Shown: positions 44,122 through 54,501, numbered from the stretch's first letter. The stretch is 64,000 bases of DNA from Paenibacillus brevis (GCF_018919145.1 NZ_JAHLQJ010000003.1:62001-126000); one strand, 5' to 3'. Numbers and translations: made by a program. The notes: a model not told the origin generated them from the sequence alone.

Positions 44122-45933
44122 ATGAGTTTTATTGATTACCCTGAAGAAAGAAAAATAATAATTAGGGATTATTCTTTCGATGAATTCAAGGCTTTTTTTG
44201 ATTTAATCCCGACAGGAATGTTAGCAAACTCAATCAAGGTATTACCTAAAATTAATGGTTTTAGAACCGGAAAAGATACTGAAATTAAGCTTAAAGTTTT
44301 TTTAGGAAGAATTGATCGTTGGGACCAGAAAGAGTGGAGATTGTTTTCTAGAATATGGATATTATGGGCGGAGTCACAGGAGAGCTTGATGAATTTAATA
44401 AATCATCAAGATATTAAAACTACAGTTGAAAAAATGTTAAGCAGCCAAAGTGAGAAAATACGAATAATGAACATTCTTGTTCAAGGTGAAATATCACAGA
44501 GTATCATTAGTCACTGGTTGAAGTTCGGACCATTTAATATAGACATGAATATATTATGGCTAGTATCTTTAGCTCCTCCAGCCACGTTGAAAAGATTAGA
44601 AGAACGGATTGGAACTTTAGAGAGACAGAATTACGATTTACAACAAAAATTATTTGAAAAACAATCGGAAACTATTGAAGAGAGTCTATCTACATTAGCT
44701 AGTGATTTTTTGAACATTAAAGAAGAAGTTTCTTTATTGGACAAAGAAACTGTTAAGGTTGCGAGGAAAGCTCAACAGATTGAACATGAGACTTTAACGT
44801 TAACCAATCATGTGAATAAGTTATCCAAGTATAAGTCTATTTCATCAGATGCATATAAGAAACTAATAGAACAAATAGCGTCTTTAAATCAAACAAGTAA
44901 GGATTTAGAACTAAATTACAATATGCTTGCTTCCGACCAATTAAGACTAGAAGATCATTTGAATCAAATTAATATGAATGAAATTGAAGCAAGTATAGGG
45001 CGGATCAAAAAAATAGGTCAAATGGCAGCAGTTGCTGAAGCAAATCAAATTTACGAAAGAAATATTAAGTTTGAGTCAGAACCGATTCAACTTTCCAGTT
45101 TAGAACAAGCTCTTACTCATTTGAAAAATAACTTAAACAGTTTAGGTATAAAGCTAGCTGATGCAAAATCTATTTCTTTTGAAGTGCTTTCGGCAGTTCT
45201 TTCGAATCAATTAGTAATGTTTTGTGGATCGATGGCTATGTTTGTAGCAGAATATTGTGCAGCTAGTTTATGCGGACATACAGCAAAAATAATCAATGTT
45301 CCATTTGGTAAAATAGATGATCTTGTTTCATACGAACAAATTGATCAGTGGATTAATCAAGCCAAATCTTATGGATGCCCAATTGCTATTATTTTTGAAG
45401 GATTAAATCGCTCATCTTTTGAAGTCTATGGAGCTAGCTTAAAAAAATTTATTGCTAAACGTATAGTTATGCTGAAAAGCGAGGACATACCGATTGTATT
45501 TATGGGAACTATTGTTACTGGTTCTTCCGTATTAAATTTAGGAAGGGAAATTTTAGAAATTGGACCAGTGTTTAATACAGATCATATTGGATGGAACTAT
45601 AAGAATATTACTCCATATACTACTGGGGTAATTGACTCCAGCATATTGACGAGGCAAGAAATCGAAATTATTGACCATCTGGAAATAGAGGATTTATTAC
45701 CTAAAGGAATAGTTGAACATGGTAGTATTTTATGGAGAAAGACGATAGCAGCTACTTATAAAACGATGATCCAAGTAGATTCATCATTTGATTTTTCTTC
45801 TGTAAATTTTGGTTGGTTAATTCCTACAACGTCCTTGTATTTTTCTGATCATATGGAGCAATTGTTTGATGAAATAGAATTGGATGAGAGATGCAAGGCA
45901 CTCATAAATTATATGAAATTGGAAATCCAATAG
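44122..45933 (+). CDS. Coiled-coil protein with degenerate AAA-like C-terminus, DruC-like position
   Basis: 603 aa. Residues 150-320 are a long coiled coil (LKRLEERIGTLERQNYDLQQ and later heptads). The C-terminal third has a NTPase-like series: VMFCGSMAMFVAEYC where a P-loop would be but without Gly-Lys-Ser/Thr, then PIAIIFEGLNRSSFEVYG, which looks like the Walker B plus NR pair of McrB-type AAA proteins, and IPIVFMGTIVTGSSV as a sensor-1-like strand. So it may be a non-hydrolysing partner. Codon use AT-rich. No family recognised with certainty; size fits DruC. Confidence 0.5.
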   Translation: MSFIDYPEERKIIIRDYSFDEFKAFFDLIPTGMLANSIKVLPKINGFRTGKDTEIKLKVFLGRIDRWDQKEWRLFSRIWILWAESQESLMNLINHQDIKTTVEKMLSSQSEKIRIMNILVQGEISQSIISHWLKFGPFNIDMNILWLVSLAPPATLKRLEERIGTLERQNYDLQQKLFEKQSETIEESLSTLASDFLNIKEEVSLLDKETVKVARKAQQIEHETLTLTNHVNKLSKYKSISSDAYKKLIEQIASLNQTSKDLELNYNMLASDQLRLEDHLNQINMNEIEASIGRIKKIGQMAAVAEANQIYERNIKFESEPIQLSSLEQALTHLKNNLNSLGIKLADAKSISFEVLSAVLSNQLVMFCGSMAMFVAEYCAASLCGHTAKIINVPFGKIDDLVSYEQIDQWINQAKSYGCPIAIIFEGLNRSSFEVYGASLKKFIAKRIVMLKSEDIPIVFMGTIVTGSSVLNLGREILEIGPVFNTDHIGWNYKNITPYTTGVIDSSILTRQEIEIIDHLEIEDLLPKGIVEHGSILWRKTIAATYKTMIQVDSSFDFSSVNFGWLIPTTSLYFSDHMEQLFDEIELDERCKALINYMKLEIQ

Positions 45934-45935
45934 TT

Positions 45936-46997
45936 ATGAAGCATGCAAAAGTATTGAATCAGAAAGAACTAGTAGAGTTGCTTTTAAATGATAAGATTGT
46001 TTCACTTCCAGAAAATGTTGAGTATCAGAGAGAACTGCTCATAGCGGAATATTGGAGAATTCTCCTCTATGATCTAACCTTAAAAAAAAATTTAGAATAT
46101 AGTGATATTAGCTTGGAGCCGGTTCGTATTCGTAAACGACTGTTACTCCAATATCTCGATACTATTTGGCCAGAGTTAAGAGATGAAGAATCACAAAATA
46201 TTATTTCTTCTGTTTGTAGCAGGCTAGATCAAGTTGGTGATATGGTTCGTTTACCTAATGGATTTTTTCTGGCTACTCCACTAAGACTCATTGAAGTCCC
46301 GAATAGCAAGTATTCAATTATAGTAGGTGGTATTTCAACCGAAGTAGTGCAACTTTTGTTGCCTGAAGCAAAGATTGCGGGATACGGGCGTATTATTGAG
46401 AATGATAAAATACCTGATGCTGTTAAAAGAAATCAAAATTGGTGGCAAGATTATACGAATTGGATAGGCTGGAAGCCTGATGATATAGAGAATTGGGTTA
46501 AAACGCAAATGAGTCAGTTATTTTCATTAGGAAGTCAGAGTATTCAAAATTTTGAAGAGTTTGAAGTTTTTAATTCTTTTAAAGAAAGAAAAAATAAAAA
46601 TCGAACTCTTTGGCTAAATCAAAGTTCTATTTTAACCGAAGGAGCATCAGGTGTTTTCTTATGTAAAACAAATGACTCCAACAGGCGTTACTTTCTTGGA
46701 GAGTTTAGCAAAGGACTTTTAATTAAAGAATTATCCATTATGGATAAACAAACTCAACTATGGCTGATGCTTGGTTTGCGTCTATATAATAGACACTTTC
46801 CTGTGGCACGTTGGAATAATAATTACCTGAGGGTAATTCCCCAACTTCCCAGTGCAATTGAGCGTCATATCTTAGTGTTTTCGTTGAAAAAAAATGCGTA
46901 TGAATATTATGTATATGAGCAGTTTCACGACGATGTTGTAGAATTACTCAATGCTTACGGTTATCAGTTTTCAATCAGGAGGACTAAAGATGAATGA
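45936..46997 (+). CDS. Unrecognised protein, DruD-like position
   Basis: 353 aa. I place the start at ATG 45936 just after the previous stop; an in-frame ATG at 45891 would add 15 residues inside the previous gene. No known motif: N-terminal helical part (LNQKELVELLLNDKIVSLPE), a middle with GGISTEVVQLLLPEAKIAGY, and the beta-rich RRYFLGEFSKGLLIKELSIM, resembling a regulatory or adaptor domain. The helicase start overlaps its last bases in ATGAATGA, so translation is coupled. Size fits DruD of type I Druantia. Confidence 0.5.
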   Translation: MKHAKVLNQKELVELLLNDKIVSLPENVEYQRELLIAEYWRILLYDLTLKKNLEYSDISLEPVRIRKRLLLQYLDTIWPELRDEESQNIISSVCSRLDQVGDMVRLPNGFFLATPLRLIEVPNSKYSIIVGGISTEVVQLLLPEAKIAGYGRIIENDKIPDAVKRNQNWWQDYTNWIGWKPDDIENWVKTQMSQLFSLGSQSIQNFEEFEVFNSFKERKNKNRTLWLNQSSILTEGASGVFLCKTNDSNRRYFLGEFSKGLLIKELSIMDKQTQLWLMLGLRLYNRHFPVARWNNNYLRVIPQLPSAIERHILVFSLKKNAYEYYVYEQFHDDVVELLNAYGYQFSIRRTKDE

Positions 46998-49900
46998 AAC
47001 ATACGGTGCTTTTAAAATTTCCAATGTTCTTCATGAGACATTAAGATCCTATCTTGAGTCAGCGTATCATATCAAAAATAACAGTTTAATCAGAGAGAGG
47101 GTTCAACTACTAAATCAACTTGGTCAAATAAGCCAGGAACCTTATATTGAAGCAACACCAAGCTATAAAATGGGAGCTTCCTATGATACTCTAGATATCC
47201 CTGATTCAGCTAAACAAATTTTAATGGACGTTGCTAAATTAAGCAATCCTGGAGTGGGTGTCTTTCCTAAACCTTATACACATCAGGCTAAGGCACTTGA
47301 GTCTTTTTTAGGTGATGATAAAGATATAATAGTTGCGACAGGAACAGGATCTGGGAAAACAGAAAGCTTTTTGATGCCCATTTTAGCATCCTTAGCCATT
47401 GAGGCAAAGGAACGAACAAATGTGGCTTCTATGCGAGGATGTCGTGCAATTTTATTGTATCCTATGAATGCCCTTGTAAATGATCAATTAGGCAGAATAA
47501 GAAGATTATTTGGTGATGAACGAGTAGCTTCATTTTTGCAAAAAGGGAGATCGAGGAATATTCAGTTTGGTTCATATACCTCAAAAACTCCATATCCAGG
47601 GGTCCCTAAATCCGGTAAAACGACAGCACATATAGAAAAAATGTTTGAAAATTTTTACTTGAAGTATGCTGAAGATGCGGAGAAAGTAAAGGAATTACAG
47701 TCTAAAGGGAAATGGCCCAGCAAAGATTTAGTTCAATTTTATGCAAAGAATAAAGAACAAATTGATACATTTAAAACAGGAAAAAAACAAGGTAAAAGGA
47801 GAGTAACAAAAAATTGGAATTTACGTTTAAAAACACAACCAAATGATAGGGAACTATTAACAAGACATGAAATGCAAGAGTTGTGTCCTGATATCTTAAT
47901 TACCAACTATTCAATGTTAGAGTATATGCTAATGCGTCCTATTGAAAGGAAAATATTTGAGGACACTAAGAAATGGCTTGAAGCTGATCCAAGCAATAAA
48001 TTAATCCTAGTTTTGGATGAGGCGCATATGTACCGTGGTACTGGGGGAGCAGAAGTTGCTTTTCTAATAAGACGATTAATGGCCAGATTAGGCATAGATC
48101 GTAGTAGGATGAAATGTATACTTACAAGTGCAAGCTTGGGGAAAAGTGAAGAGGATGAACGAGCAATCATAGATTTTGCTGGAGAATTAACAGGAATCAC
48201 TAGCAATTATCCAAGAAAATTTCAACTGATAACAGGAGATCTTGAATCACGAGCAGGATGGAGTAAAGGAACTACAGGACAGGCGGATATACTTTCAAAT
48301 GTTGATTTATTTAGTATTCAAAATGCCTTAACTAATCCACAAACTGCAATCAATGAATTTAATTCTACAGCAAGTAAGTTAAAATGGAACACCTTTAAAG
48401 GTAATAATTTTAGTGGATTTATGAACCATCTCTTTTTTCAATTGACAGGCTGGGGACCAGCGGAACAAATGATTAACGTCTTGAGTGGGAATGCACTTCC
48501 ATTAGGGGAATTAACAAAAAAAATATTTCCAGATTCAGATGAACAAACAGCTCAAAAAGCAGTTGAAGTTCTGTTAGCGTTGGGAGCCTTGGCAAGAAGA
48601 GAGATAGATAATAAAGTACTTTTGCCTACCAGGCTTCACCTTTTTTTTAGAGGAATACCTGGTCTATATGCATGCACAAATCAACAATGTGAGTGTCGGT
48701 TGGATAAAACAGATTCAAATCCAATTCTGGGAAGACTGCATGCGGTTCCTATGTTAAATTGTACATGTCAAAAAAAAGCTAGAGTGTACGAATTGTTAAC
48801 TCATAGAGATTGTGGCGCAGCCTTTATAGTAGGCTACACACATGGGGAACATGGTGATTTTTTACTTCATGAGCCGACTAATATAACAGGAGTCAATGAT
48901 GAGGTTGAAGATCGTCTTTATAAGATTCAATTATTAGTAGATGGTGAACCAAATGAAAGAGCTGTGGAACATAGTGTTCCTGCTTGGCTGGATATCAGTT
49001 CAGGAAAACTTTTTGATAAGGAGCCCACTGAATTAGAAGGCTTTATTAAGGTTTTTAAGCCTATTGGTAGTACTACTGAGGGAAGAGTATTTAATAGTTG
49101 TCCAATTTGCCTAAAAAAATGGAAAAAAAATAAAAGTAAGATTATGAATCTCTCTACTAAGGGGGAAGCACCTTTTGCCAATCTTGTAAAAGCTCAATTG
49201 TTTAATCAACCTGCACAACGTATTGAAAGCAATGAATACCCAAATGGTGGTAGAAAAGTATTGCTATTTTCTGATGGTAGACAAAAGGCAGCTCGTTTAG
49301 CTAGAGATATTCCAAGAGAGGTCGAATGGGATACATTTAGGCAAGCTATTGTTTTAGCTGCAGTTCGCTATAAAGCAGTCTGTAACAGAGATCCGAAAAT
49401 AAATGATGCTTTATATGTTGCTTTTGTATCAATAGTTTCTGAATTCAACCTTCAATTTTTTGATGGAGATGATAGAAAATCATTATTATTAGATGTTCGT
49501 GAGTTTAAAGATGGATACTCTGGCTCATTAAAGGAGGCCATAGAAGAGCAATGGGATGTTAGACCCTCATCTAGTTATCATAAAGCAATATTGAGGCAAT
49601 TATGTAATAGAGAGTACTCTTTACGAGCAGCCACTGTTGGTTATTTAAAACCTACTAAATCAGCTCTTAAGAGAATACAAAATGAAATTTCGATAGTAAC
49701 TAGTAAAATGGATGCTCTTCAAATTGAAGCGCTAATCAACTATTTTATTGAAGAAATTCTGGATGATTATGCATTTGAATTAGAAACTAAGATATCTTCC
49801 TCAGTACGTAGGAAAGCAGCGGGATATTCACAAAATTCGTGGACAAGCTCGGGTAAAATTGGAGAAAACCAGAAATTTATATTGGAAAACTATTTTAATA

Positions 49901-52524
49901 TTTCTTTAGATGAAATAACCAGTATTCAAGAGATACTGAGAAAAAGACTTTGCCATAAAGTTGGCGATGCTTTTGTTATAAATAGTAACGAAGTTGTATT
50001 AAACATTGATATTGAGTCGGAATGGTATAAGTGTGATAGCTGTACATTCCTTTCTCCAGTAAAGATTGGAGATTATTGTGTTAATTGTGGAAGTAAAGAA
50101 ATAAGTTCTCTAGATCCAGAAAATCATGAATATATAAAGGCACGAAAAGGATTCTTGCGAAATCCAGTTGTAATGTCAGTTATCGGTAAGGATAGACCGA
50201 AGTATGTGACTGCTGAAGAACATACAGCACAGCTTTCTCACAAAGATGCTGGAGAAATATTTGCCTCGAACGAAATGTATGAACTTCGTTTTCAGGATGT
50301 TAAGCTAGAACAAGATGAGCTAGAAGGGGATTCAATAGATGTATTGAGTTGTACCACTACAATGGAGGTTGGGATTGATATAGGTTCGCTAGTTGCGGTT
50401 GGACTAAGGAACGTTCCCCCTCAGCGTGAAAATTATCAACAAAGAGCCGGTAGAGCAGGACGTCGGGGATCATCACTTTCCACTGTTATTACTTATGCTG
50501 AAGGGGCTCCCCATGATAGTTTTTATTTTCAAAATCCTGATAAAATTGTCTCTGGAGCTCCTAGGTTGCCAATGATAAAAATTAACAACATAAAAATTGC
50601 TAAAAGACATGTATTTGCCTTTTTATTTCAAACCTTCTTTCATGAGATGATTGACAAGGATGAATTGCATATAGATCGTGATAAAAACCTATTTGCAGCC
50701 CTTGGGTCTGTCACAGATTTTTTTAATGAAGAGTCTGATAGTAATTTTAGAAAGGTAAGATTTATTGAATGGATCGAAAAAGAAAAGTCAATTTTAGTGA
50801 AAAGAATAATAGAATGGCTTCCTGAAAGAATATCTGATGATAAAGACGAGAGTGTCAATATTTTTATAAGTGAGTTGTTGCATAAATTAAATGAAATTAA
50901 CTTTAAAAAATCACCTTCAAATGATACGAATTCAGATGAAGATGACGAAGATGAGATCGATTTAAGTTCAAGTAGAGATGAACTTCTAACTTATTTGTTT
51001 AATGAGGGCTTCTTACCTAGCTATGCATTTCCTACTAGTCTATGTAGTTTCCCAATTGAGCTGAGAAAAGAAAAAGGAAAAAATAGTTATAAGATATTTA
51101 CTAAAGAATTGCCACAACAATCTATTGATAAGGCACTAAGTGAGTACGCACCTGGCAGGCTAGTTGTTATTGATAAAAAAACTTATCGCTCTGGAGGGAT
51201 TGTTTCCAATGACGCTAAGGTTACAGATCCCGATCGAGCAGAGAAGCTTTTTCAGCATAACTTACGTAAATATGTATCCTGTAGGAGATGTACATTTGTA
51301 CGGGATATAAATGAATCCATAAAATTAAATAAAGATGATTTCTGCCCTGTATGTGAAGGACCCCTAGACATTGGTGAACTACTAATACCAGAAGTGTTTC
51401 TTCCTGAAAAAGGAACTTCAATTATTGAAGGGGATGACGAACAAGAACTGACTTATGCTACTACTGCGCAATTTCCACTTCCACTTTCAGAAGATGACTT
51501 GGGTGAATGGAAAGGGCTTGGTAAGAGACTGTTAACAGTACAAGCAAAGGATAGATGGTTAGTTACAATTAACAAAGGAAATGACGAAAGTAATGCTGGA
51601 TTTTATGTGTGCGAAGCGTGTGGGGCATCCAAGGTAGTGGATCCTGAAGATAAGACACCAAACGGTTCACATGAACGCCCATATCAAGTGGAGCCTCTTT
51701 ATGGAGTGAATGTAACTACAAGATGTCATGGATCATTTAAAAATGTATTTTTAGGTCATGATTTTAAGAGTGACTTGTTGCTTATTCGCTTAAATATTGA
51801 AGAGCCATTTGTTAGAACAGTGAGTAAAAATTTAGCTAATCATATTCTCAATGCTGCATTACGAACAGTTTCTGAAGCAGTGTTATTGGCTGCAAGTAGG
51901 GAGTTAGATATTGATCCTTCAGAATTTAAATCTGGTTACAGACTGGTAAAATTAAATCCAGATGAAACATTGAGGGCAGACATTTATATGTTCGATTCTT
52001 TAGCTGGTGGTGCAGGGTATGCTGAGCAAACAGGTAAAGATTTGCCTAAAGTATTAAATAAGGCGCTAACTTTGTTGGAAAATTGTCCCCAAGGGTGTGA
52101 CCGTTCCTGTACAGATTGTATTAGACATTATCAAAACAGATATTGGCATACTCAATTGGATAGGCATTTAGGCTCTCAGTTGTTGCGGTACATGATTCAT
52201 TCAAAGATACCTGATATTTCAGACGTTGCAAATCAAAGCAAAGCTCTTCAACCCCTAGTTCGACTTTTACAATTGGAAGGCTACACATGCGAAGATAATG
52301 TGAGTTATAATGGAATTCAAGTTCCATGGATAATTAGCAATAAAAATAGTTTTTTTGTAATTGGTGCGTATCCAAGTCTAATTGATGAAACAGATTCTAA
52401 TAGGCTACATCCATTAACTAAACATTTTTCTAAGGAACAACTGTTTTTAGTAAATGAATATTTGATTGGTAGAAATTTGTCATTGGTTTACAAACAATTT
52501 AAAGAAAAGGTTATGAAGGCTTGA
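46990..52524 (+). CDS. Giant DEAD/DEAH-box helicase with DUF1998/MZB C-terminus (DruE-like)
   Basis: 1844 aa superfamily 2 helicase. I chose ATG 46990 because AGGAGG lies 7 nt upstream. Motif I ATGTGSGKTE is at about 116-125, motif II VLDEAHMYRG near 343, motif III TSASLG near 380. Motifs V and VI, TTTMEVGIDIGSLVAVGLRN and QRAGRAGRRGS, are far downstream near 1120-1165, so the two RecA lobes are split by about 700 residues that include Cys-rich parts (CTNQQCECRLDK). A Cys4-like finger is near 1428-1455 (CRRCTF...CPVCEG). The C-terminal CPQGCDRSCTDCIRHYQNRY then HTQLDR is the MZB/DUF1998 signature. Large DUF1998 helicases drive the Druantia and DISARM defence systems; the size and neighbours favour Druantia. 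Confidence 0.88.
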   Translation: MNETYGAFKISNVLHETLRSYLESAYHIKNNSLIRERVQLLNQLGQISQEPYIEATPSYKMGASYDTLDIPDSAKQILMDVAKLSNPGVGVFPKPYTHQAKALESFLGDDKDIIVATGTGSGKTESFLMPILASLAIEAKERTNVASMRGCRAILLYPMNALVNDQLGRIRRLFGDERVASFLQKGRSRNIQFGSYTSKTPYPGVPKSGKTTAHIEKMFENFYLKYAEDAEKVKELQSKGKWPSKDLVQFYAKNKEQIDTFKTGKKQGKRRVTKNWNLRLKTQPNDRELLTRHEMQELCPDILITNYSMLEYMLMRPIERKIFEDTKKWLEADPSNKLILVLDEAHMYRGTGGAEVAFLIRRLMARLGIDRSRMKCILTSASLGKSEEDERAIIDFAGELTGITSNYPRKFQLITGDLESRAGWSKGTTGQADILSNVDLFSIQNALTNPQTAINEFNSTASKLKWNTFKGNNFSGFMNHLFFQLTGWGPAEQMINVLSGNALPLGELTKKIFPDSDEQTAQKAVEVLLALGALARREIDNKVLLPTRLHLFFRGIPGLYACTNQQCECRLDKTDSNPILGRLHAVPMLNCTCQKKARVYELLTHRDCGAAFIVGYTHGEHGDFLLHEPTNITGVNDEVEDRLYKIQLLVDGEPNERAVEHSVPAWLDISSGKLFDKEPTELEGFIKVFKPIGSTTEGRVFNSCPICLKKWKKNKSKIMNLSTKGEAPFANLVKAQLFNQPAQRIESNEYPNGGRKVLLFSDGRQKAARLARDIPREVEWDTFRQAIVLAAVRYKAVCNRDPKINDALYVAFVSIVSEFNLQFFDGDDRKSLLLDVREFKDGYSGSLKEAIEEQWDVRPSSSYHKAILRQLCNREYSLRAATVGYLKPTKSALKRIQNEISIVTSKMDALQIEALINYFIEEILDDYAFELETKISSSVRRKAAGYSQNSWTSSGKIGENQKFILENYFNISLDEITSIQEILRKRLCHKVGDAFVINSNEVVLNIDIESEWYKCDSCTFLSPVKIGDYCVNCGSKEISSLDPENHEYIKARKGFLRNPVVMSVIGKDRPKYVTAEEHTAQLSHKDAGEIFASNEMYELRFQDVKLEQDELEGDSIDVLSCTTTMEVGIDIGSLVAVGLRNVPPQRENYQQRAGRAGRRGSSLSTVITYAEGAPHDSFYFQNPDKIVSGAPRLPMIKINNIKIAKRHVFAFLFQTFFHEMIDKDELHIDRDKNLFAALGSVTDFFNEESDSNFRKVRFIEWIEKEKSILVKRIIEWLPERISDDKDESVNIFISELLHKLNEINFKKSPSNDTNSDEDDEDEIDLSSSRDELLTYLFNEGFLPSYAFPTSLCSFPIELRKEKGKNSYKIFTKELPQQSIDKALSEYAPGRLVVIDKKTYRSGGIVSNDAKVTDPDRAEKLFQHNLRKYVSCRRCTFVRDINESIKLNKDDFCPVCEGPLDIGELLIPEVFLPEKGTSIIEGDDEQELTYATTAQFPLPLSEDDLGEWKGLGKRLLTVQAKDRWLVTINKGNDESNAGFYVCEACGASKVVDPEDKTPNGSHERPYQVEPLYGVNVTTRCHGSFKNVFLGHDFKSDLLLIRLNIEEPFVRTVSKNLANHILNAALRTVSEAVLLAASRELDIDPSEFKSGYRLVKLNPDETLRADIYMFDSLAGGAGYAEQTGKDLPKVLNKALTLLENCPQGCDRSCTDCIRHYQNRYWHTQLDRHLGSQLLRYMIHSKIPDISDVANQSKALQPLVRLLQLEGYTCEDNVSYNGIQVPWIISNKNSFFVIGAYPSLIDETDSNRLHPLTKHFSKEQLFLVNEYLIGRNLSLVYKQFKEKVMKA

Positions 52525-52540
52525 TCTATTTTGATAAAGT

Positions 52541-52574
52541 GTCACCTCCGAAAGGTGGGAGGTGACTTTTTATT
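52541..52574 (+). terminator. Hairpin with T-rich tail between the helicase and DruA-like genes
   Basis: GTCACCTCC (52541-52549) and GGAGGTGAC (52558-52566) form a perfect 9-bp stem, followed by TTTTTATTTTT. The last gene lies 30 bp downstream, so it would be expressed only by read-through or from its own weak promoter. Confidence 0.75.
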
Positions 52575-52596
52575 TTTGACGGCCAGGTGAAAAAAT

Positions 52597-54501
52597 ATGA
52601 TTAATGAGAAATCAGTAATACAACCGTTTTTATCAGAAGAGTATTTGCAGGACCTTACTGAAATACTAAAAAAAGCGGGAAGCTTGATGGCTGGGCGAGA
52701 ACGAGCAAATTGGATCGCAAATAATATCCCGGATTCCAACAATAATGAAGTGCTGGATGAAATGAGATTCAGAAGCTTGTTATTGCTGTTACGAGACTTG
52801 TTTTCACAGGGATGGGAATTGACTTTTAAAGATGGAATTGCCAACATCCATCATCCCATAACACCAGATAATGTTGAAACAAAGCAGTGGTATAAAGATG
52901 CACTTTTACGCGAAAGAAATAAGCAGTTAGAGAATGATTCAATTAAAAAGTTTATTTTGAAAATGGAAAAGGAAAGAAATTACAATGGAGATAAGGTATC
53001 AATAAGAAATTTGATATTGCCTGTTAATCAGCTTCTTAGCGATATAGAGGATTATAAAGAGGATGCAGTGAGACCTTATTTACAAATTATACAATCAAGC
53101 TCGGAAAAAGATGAAAAGACAGGATTTAAATTGCTTGATATTTGGAGATACTTTCGTTTGACATGGACGTTACCACATAAACCGACCCCTGGAAGAAATA
53201 TTTTTCTTTTGGTCCGAGACTCGGCACAGGAATATCATCCAATTATTGGAATTGCGGCTCTTGGAAGTAGTATAGTGCAAATAACTTGTCGTGATAACGA
53301 AATAGGCTGGACATTAGAAGGAATCCGAGAACGTATGGACACCATGAATGATGTTACAGCCGGACAAATAATTAATTCTTTAAGTCATTCGCTTGTAAAG
53401 TCAATTTCCGGAATTGAGTTTCGCGATTTAATAGGTGGAGAAGTAAATATATTAAATGCAAAAGATTATGAAAATACATTGAGTACTTTTTTAAAAGGAA
53501 CTGGAAGTAGGCCAGCAGCTCCGAGAATTTCTTCAAATTTAGACGAAGTGAATTGGAGTGATGTTTGTCAAAGTCCCTTTTATAAAGTGAAGCGTGCAAA
53601 AGCACTTCTTAAACTTTTTAAAGCCCAGTCATTTTTTAGCGATCTTAATATTAATGAACCCCTGGAAGCGCTCCGACAACTTATTATGACGTCACGTGGA
53701 CGCTCGGCTCTGTCTACAGCATTGCAGTCAAATAAAAAAGAAAAAGTTGGGGCTAATATGATGGATATCATTGTATGTGGAGCAATCCCACCATATAATT
53801 ATTTGCTTGGCGGAAAATTGATTTCAATGTTAATGATGAGCCCCGAACTTACTCAAGAATATCAGAGGAAATACAAAAATCAAATTTCAGTAATTGCTTC
53901 TGCTATGAAAGGCGAACCTGTTGTAAAACCGGCTAATCTTGTTTTTTTAGGTACAACAAGTTTATATGAAACTGGGAGTAGTCAATATAATCGTTTAACA
54001 ATTCCTAAATATGCTTTGAATGATAATGAGCCGCTGCATAAAATTGGTTTTAAGCCCCTAGGTGTGACTAAGGGATTTGGTACAGTATATATATCAGATG
54101 AGACTGTTGAAGCTCTTTCTGGACTGACAACTAAATTGCACGGAAGAAGGGTAGTCAACAATACATTCGGAGAAGGAACGAGTCCCCGGATGAGATTAAT
54201 TAGAGCAGGATTGGACGCACTTGGTCTTCCGTCAAATCACTTACTTAATCACAATTTTAAGCGGATCGTATATGGAGTGAAATTAGCCGATAATGCATAT
54301 GAATATTTGCGTGGTGAAGAAAATGAGCCTTGTTATTTTTTAAATCAAGATAAACCTCATGAGATGACAGAAGCTATCTGTGAATTTTGGAGAAAACGAT
54401 GGTTAGCAATGAGAATAAACAATAACGATATTATACAAAAATTAAGTCAATTTGATAGTAATAAATTCCTTTTAGGCCATAATTATTTCGAAAATAAATA
54501 G
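52597..54501 (+). CDS. DruA-like protein (DUF4338)
   Basis: 634 aa. The core shows the DUF4338 pattern: EYHPIIGIAALGSSIVQITC, RDNEIGW, then IIVCGAIPPYNYLLGGKLIS, MLMMSPELTQEYQRKY, VIASAMKGEPVVKPANLVFL and GTTSLYETGSSQYNRLTIPK. DUF4338 is the DruA family of the Druantia anti-phage system, with distant similarity to transposase-like DNA-binding enzymes. It starts ATG 52597 with AGGTGAAAAA upstream. Here it follows the helicase, whereas type I Druantia as described begins with druA. A hairpin precedes it. Confidence 0.8.
   Translation: MINEKSVIQPFLSEEYLQDLTEILKKAGSLMAGRERANWIANNIPDSNNNEVLDEMRFRSLLLLLRDLFSQGWELTFKDGIANIHHPITPDNVETKQWYKDALLRERNKQLENDSIKKFILKMEKERNYNGDKVSIRNLILPVNQLLSDIEDYKEDAVRPYLQIIQSSSEKDEKTGFKLLDIWRYFRLTWTLPHKPTPGRNIFLLVRDSAQEYHPIIGIAALGSSIVQITCRDNEIGWTLEGIRERMDTMNDVTAGQIINSLSHSLVKSISGIEFRDLIGGEVNILNAKDYENTLSTFLKGTGSRPAAPRISSNLDEVNWSDVCQSPFYKVKRAKALLKLFKAQSFFSDLNINEPLEALRQLIMTSRGRSALSTALQSNKKEKVGANMMDIIVCGAIPPYNYLLGGKLISMLMMSPELTQEYQRKYKNQISVIASAMKGEPVVKPANLVFLGTTSLYETGSSQYNRLTIPKYALNDNEPLHKIGFKPLGVTKGFGTVYISDETVEALSGLTTKLHGRRVVNNTFGEGTSPRMRLIRAGLDALGLPSNHLLNHNFKRIVYGVKLADNAYEYLRGEENEPCYFLNQDKPHEMTEAICEFWRKRWLAMRINNNDIIQKLSQFDSNKFLLGHNYFENK

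Noticed and set aside
50640-50858. Minus-strand frames within the helicase gene
   Set aside because: Ser/Leu/Phe-rich shadows typical of antisense frames of AT-rich coding DNA.
46990-52524. Assignment of the large helicase to DISARM DrmA/DrmB
   Set aside because: DISARM splits helicase and DUF1998 over two proteins and needs a methyltransferase and often a PLD protein; none is present, and a DruA-like protein is.
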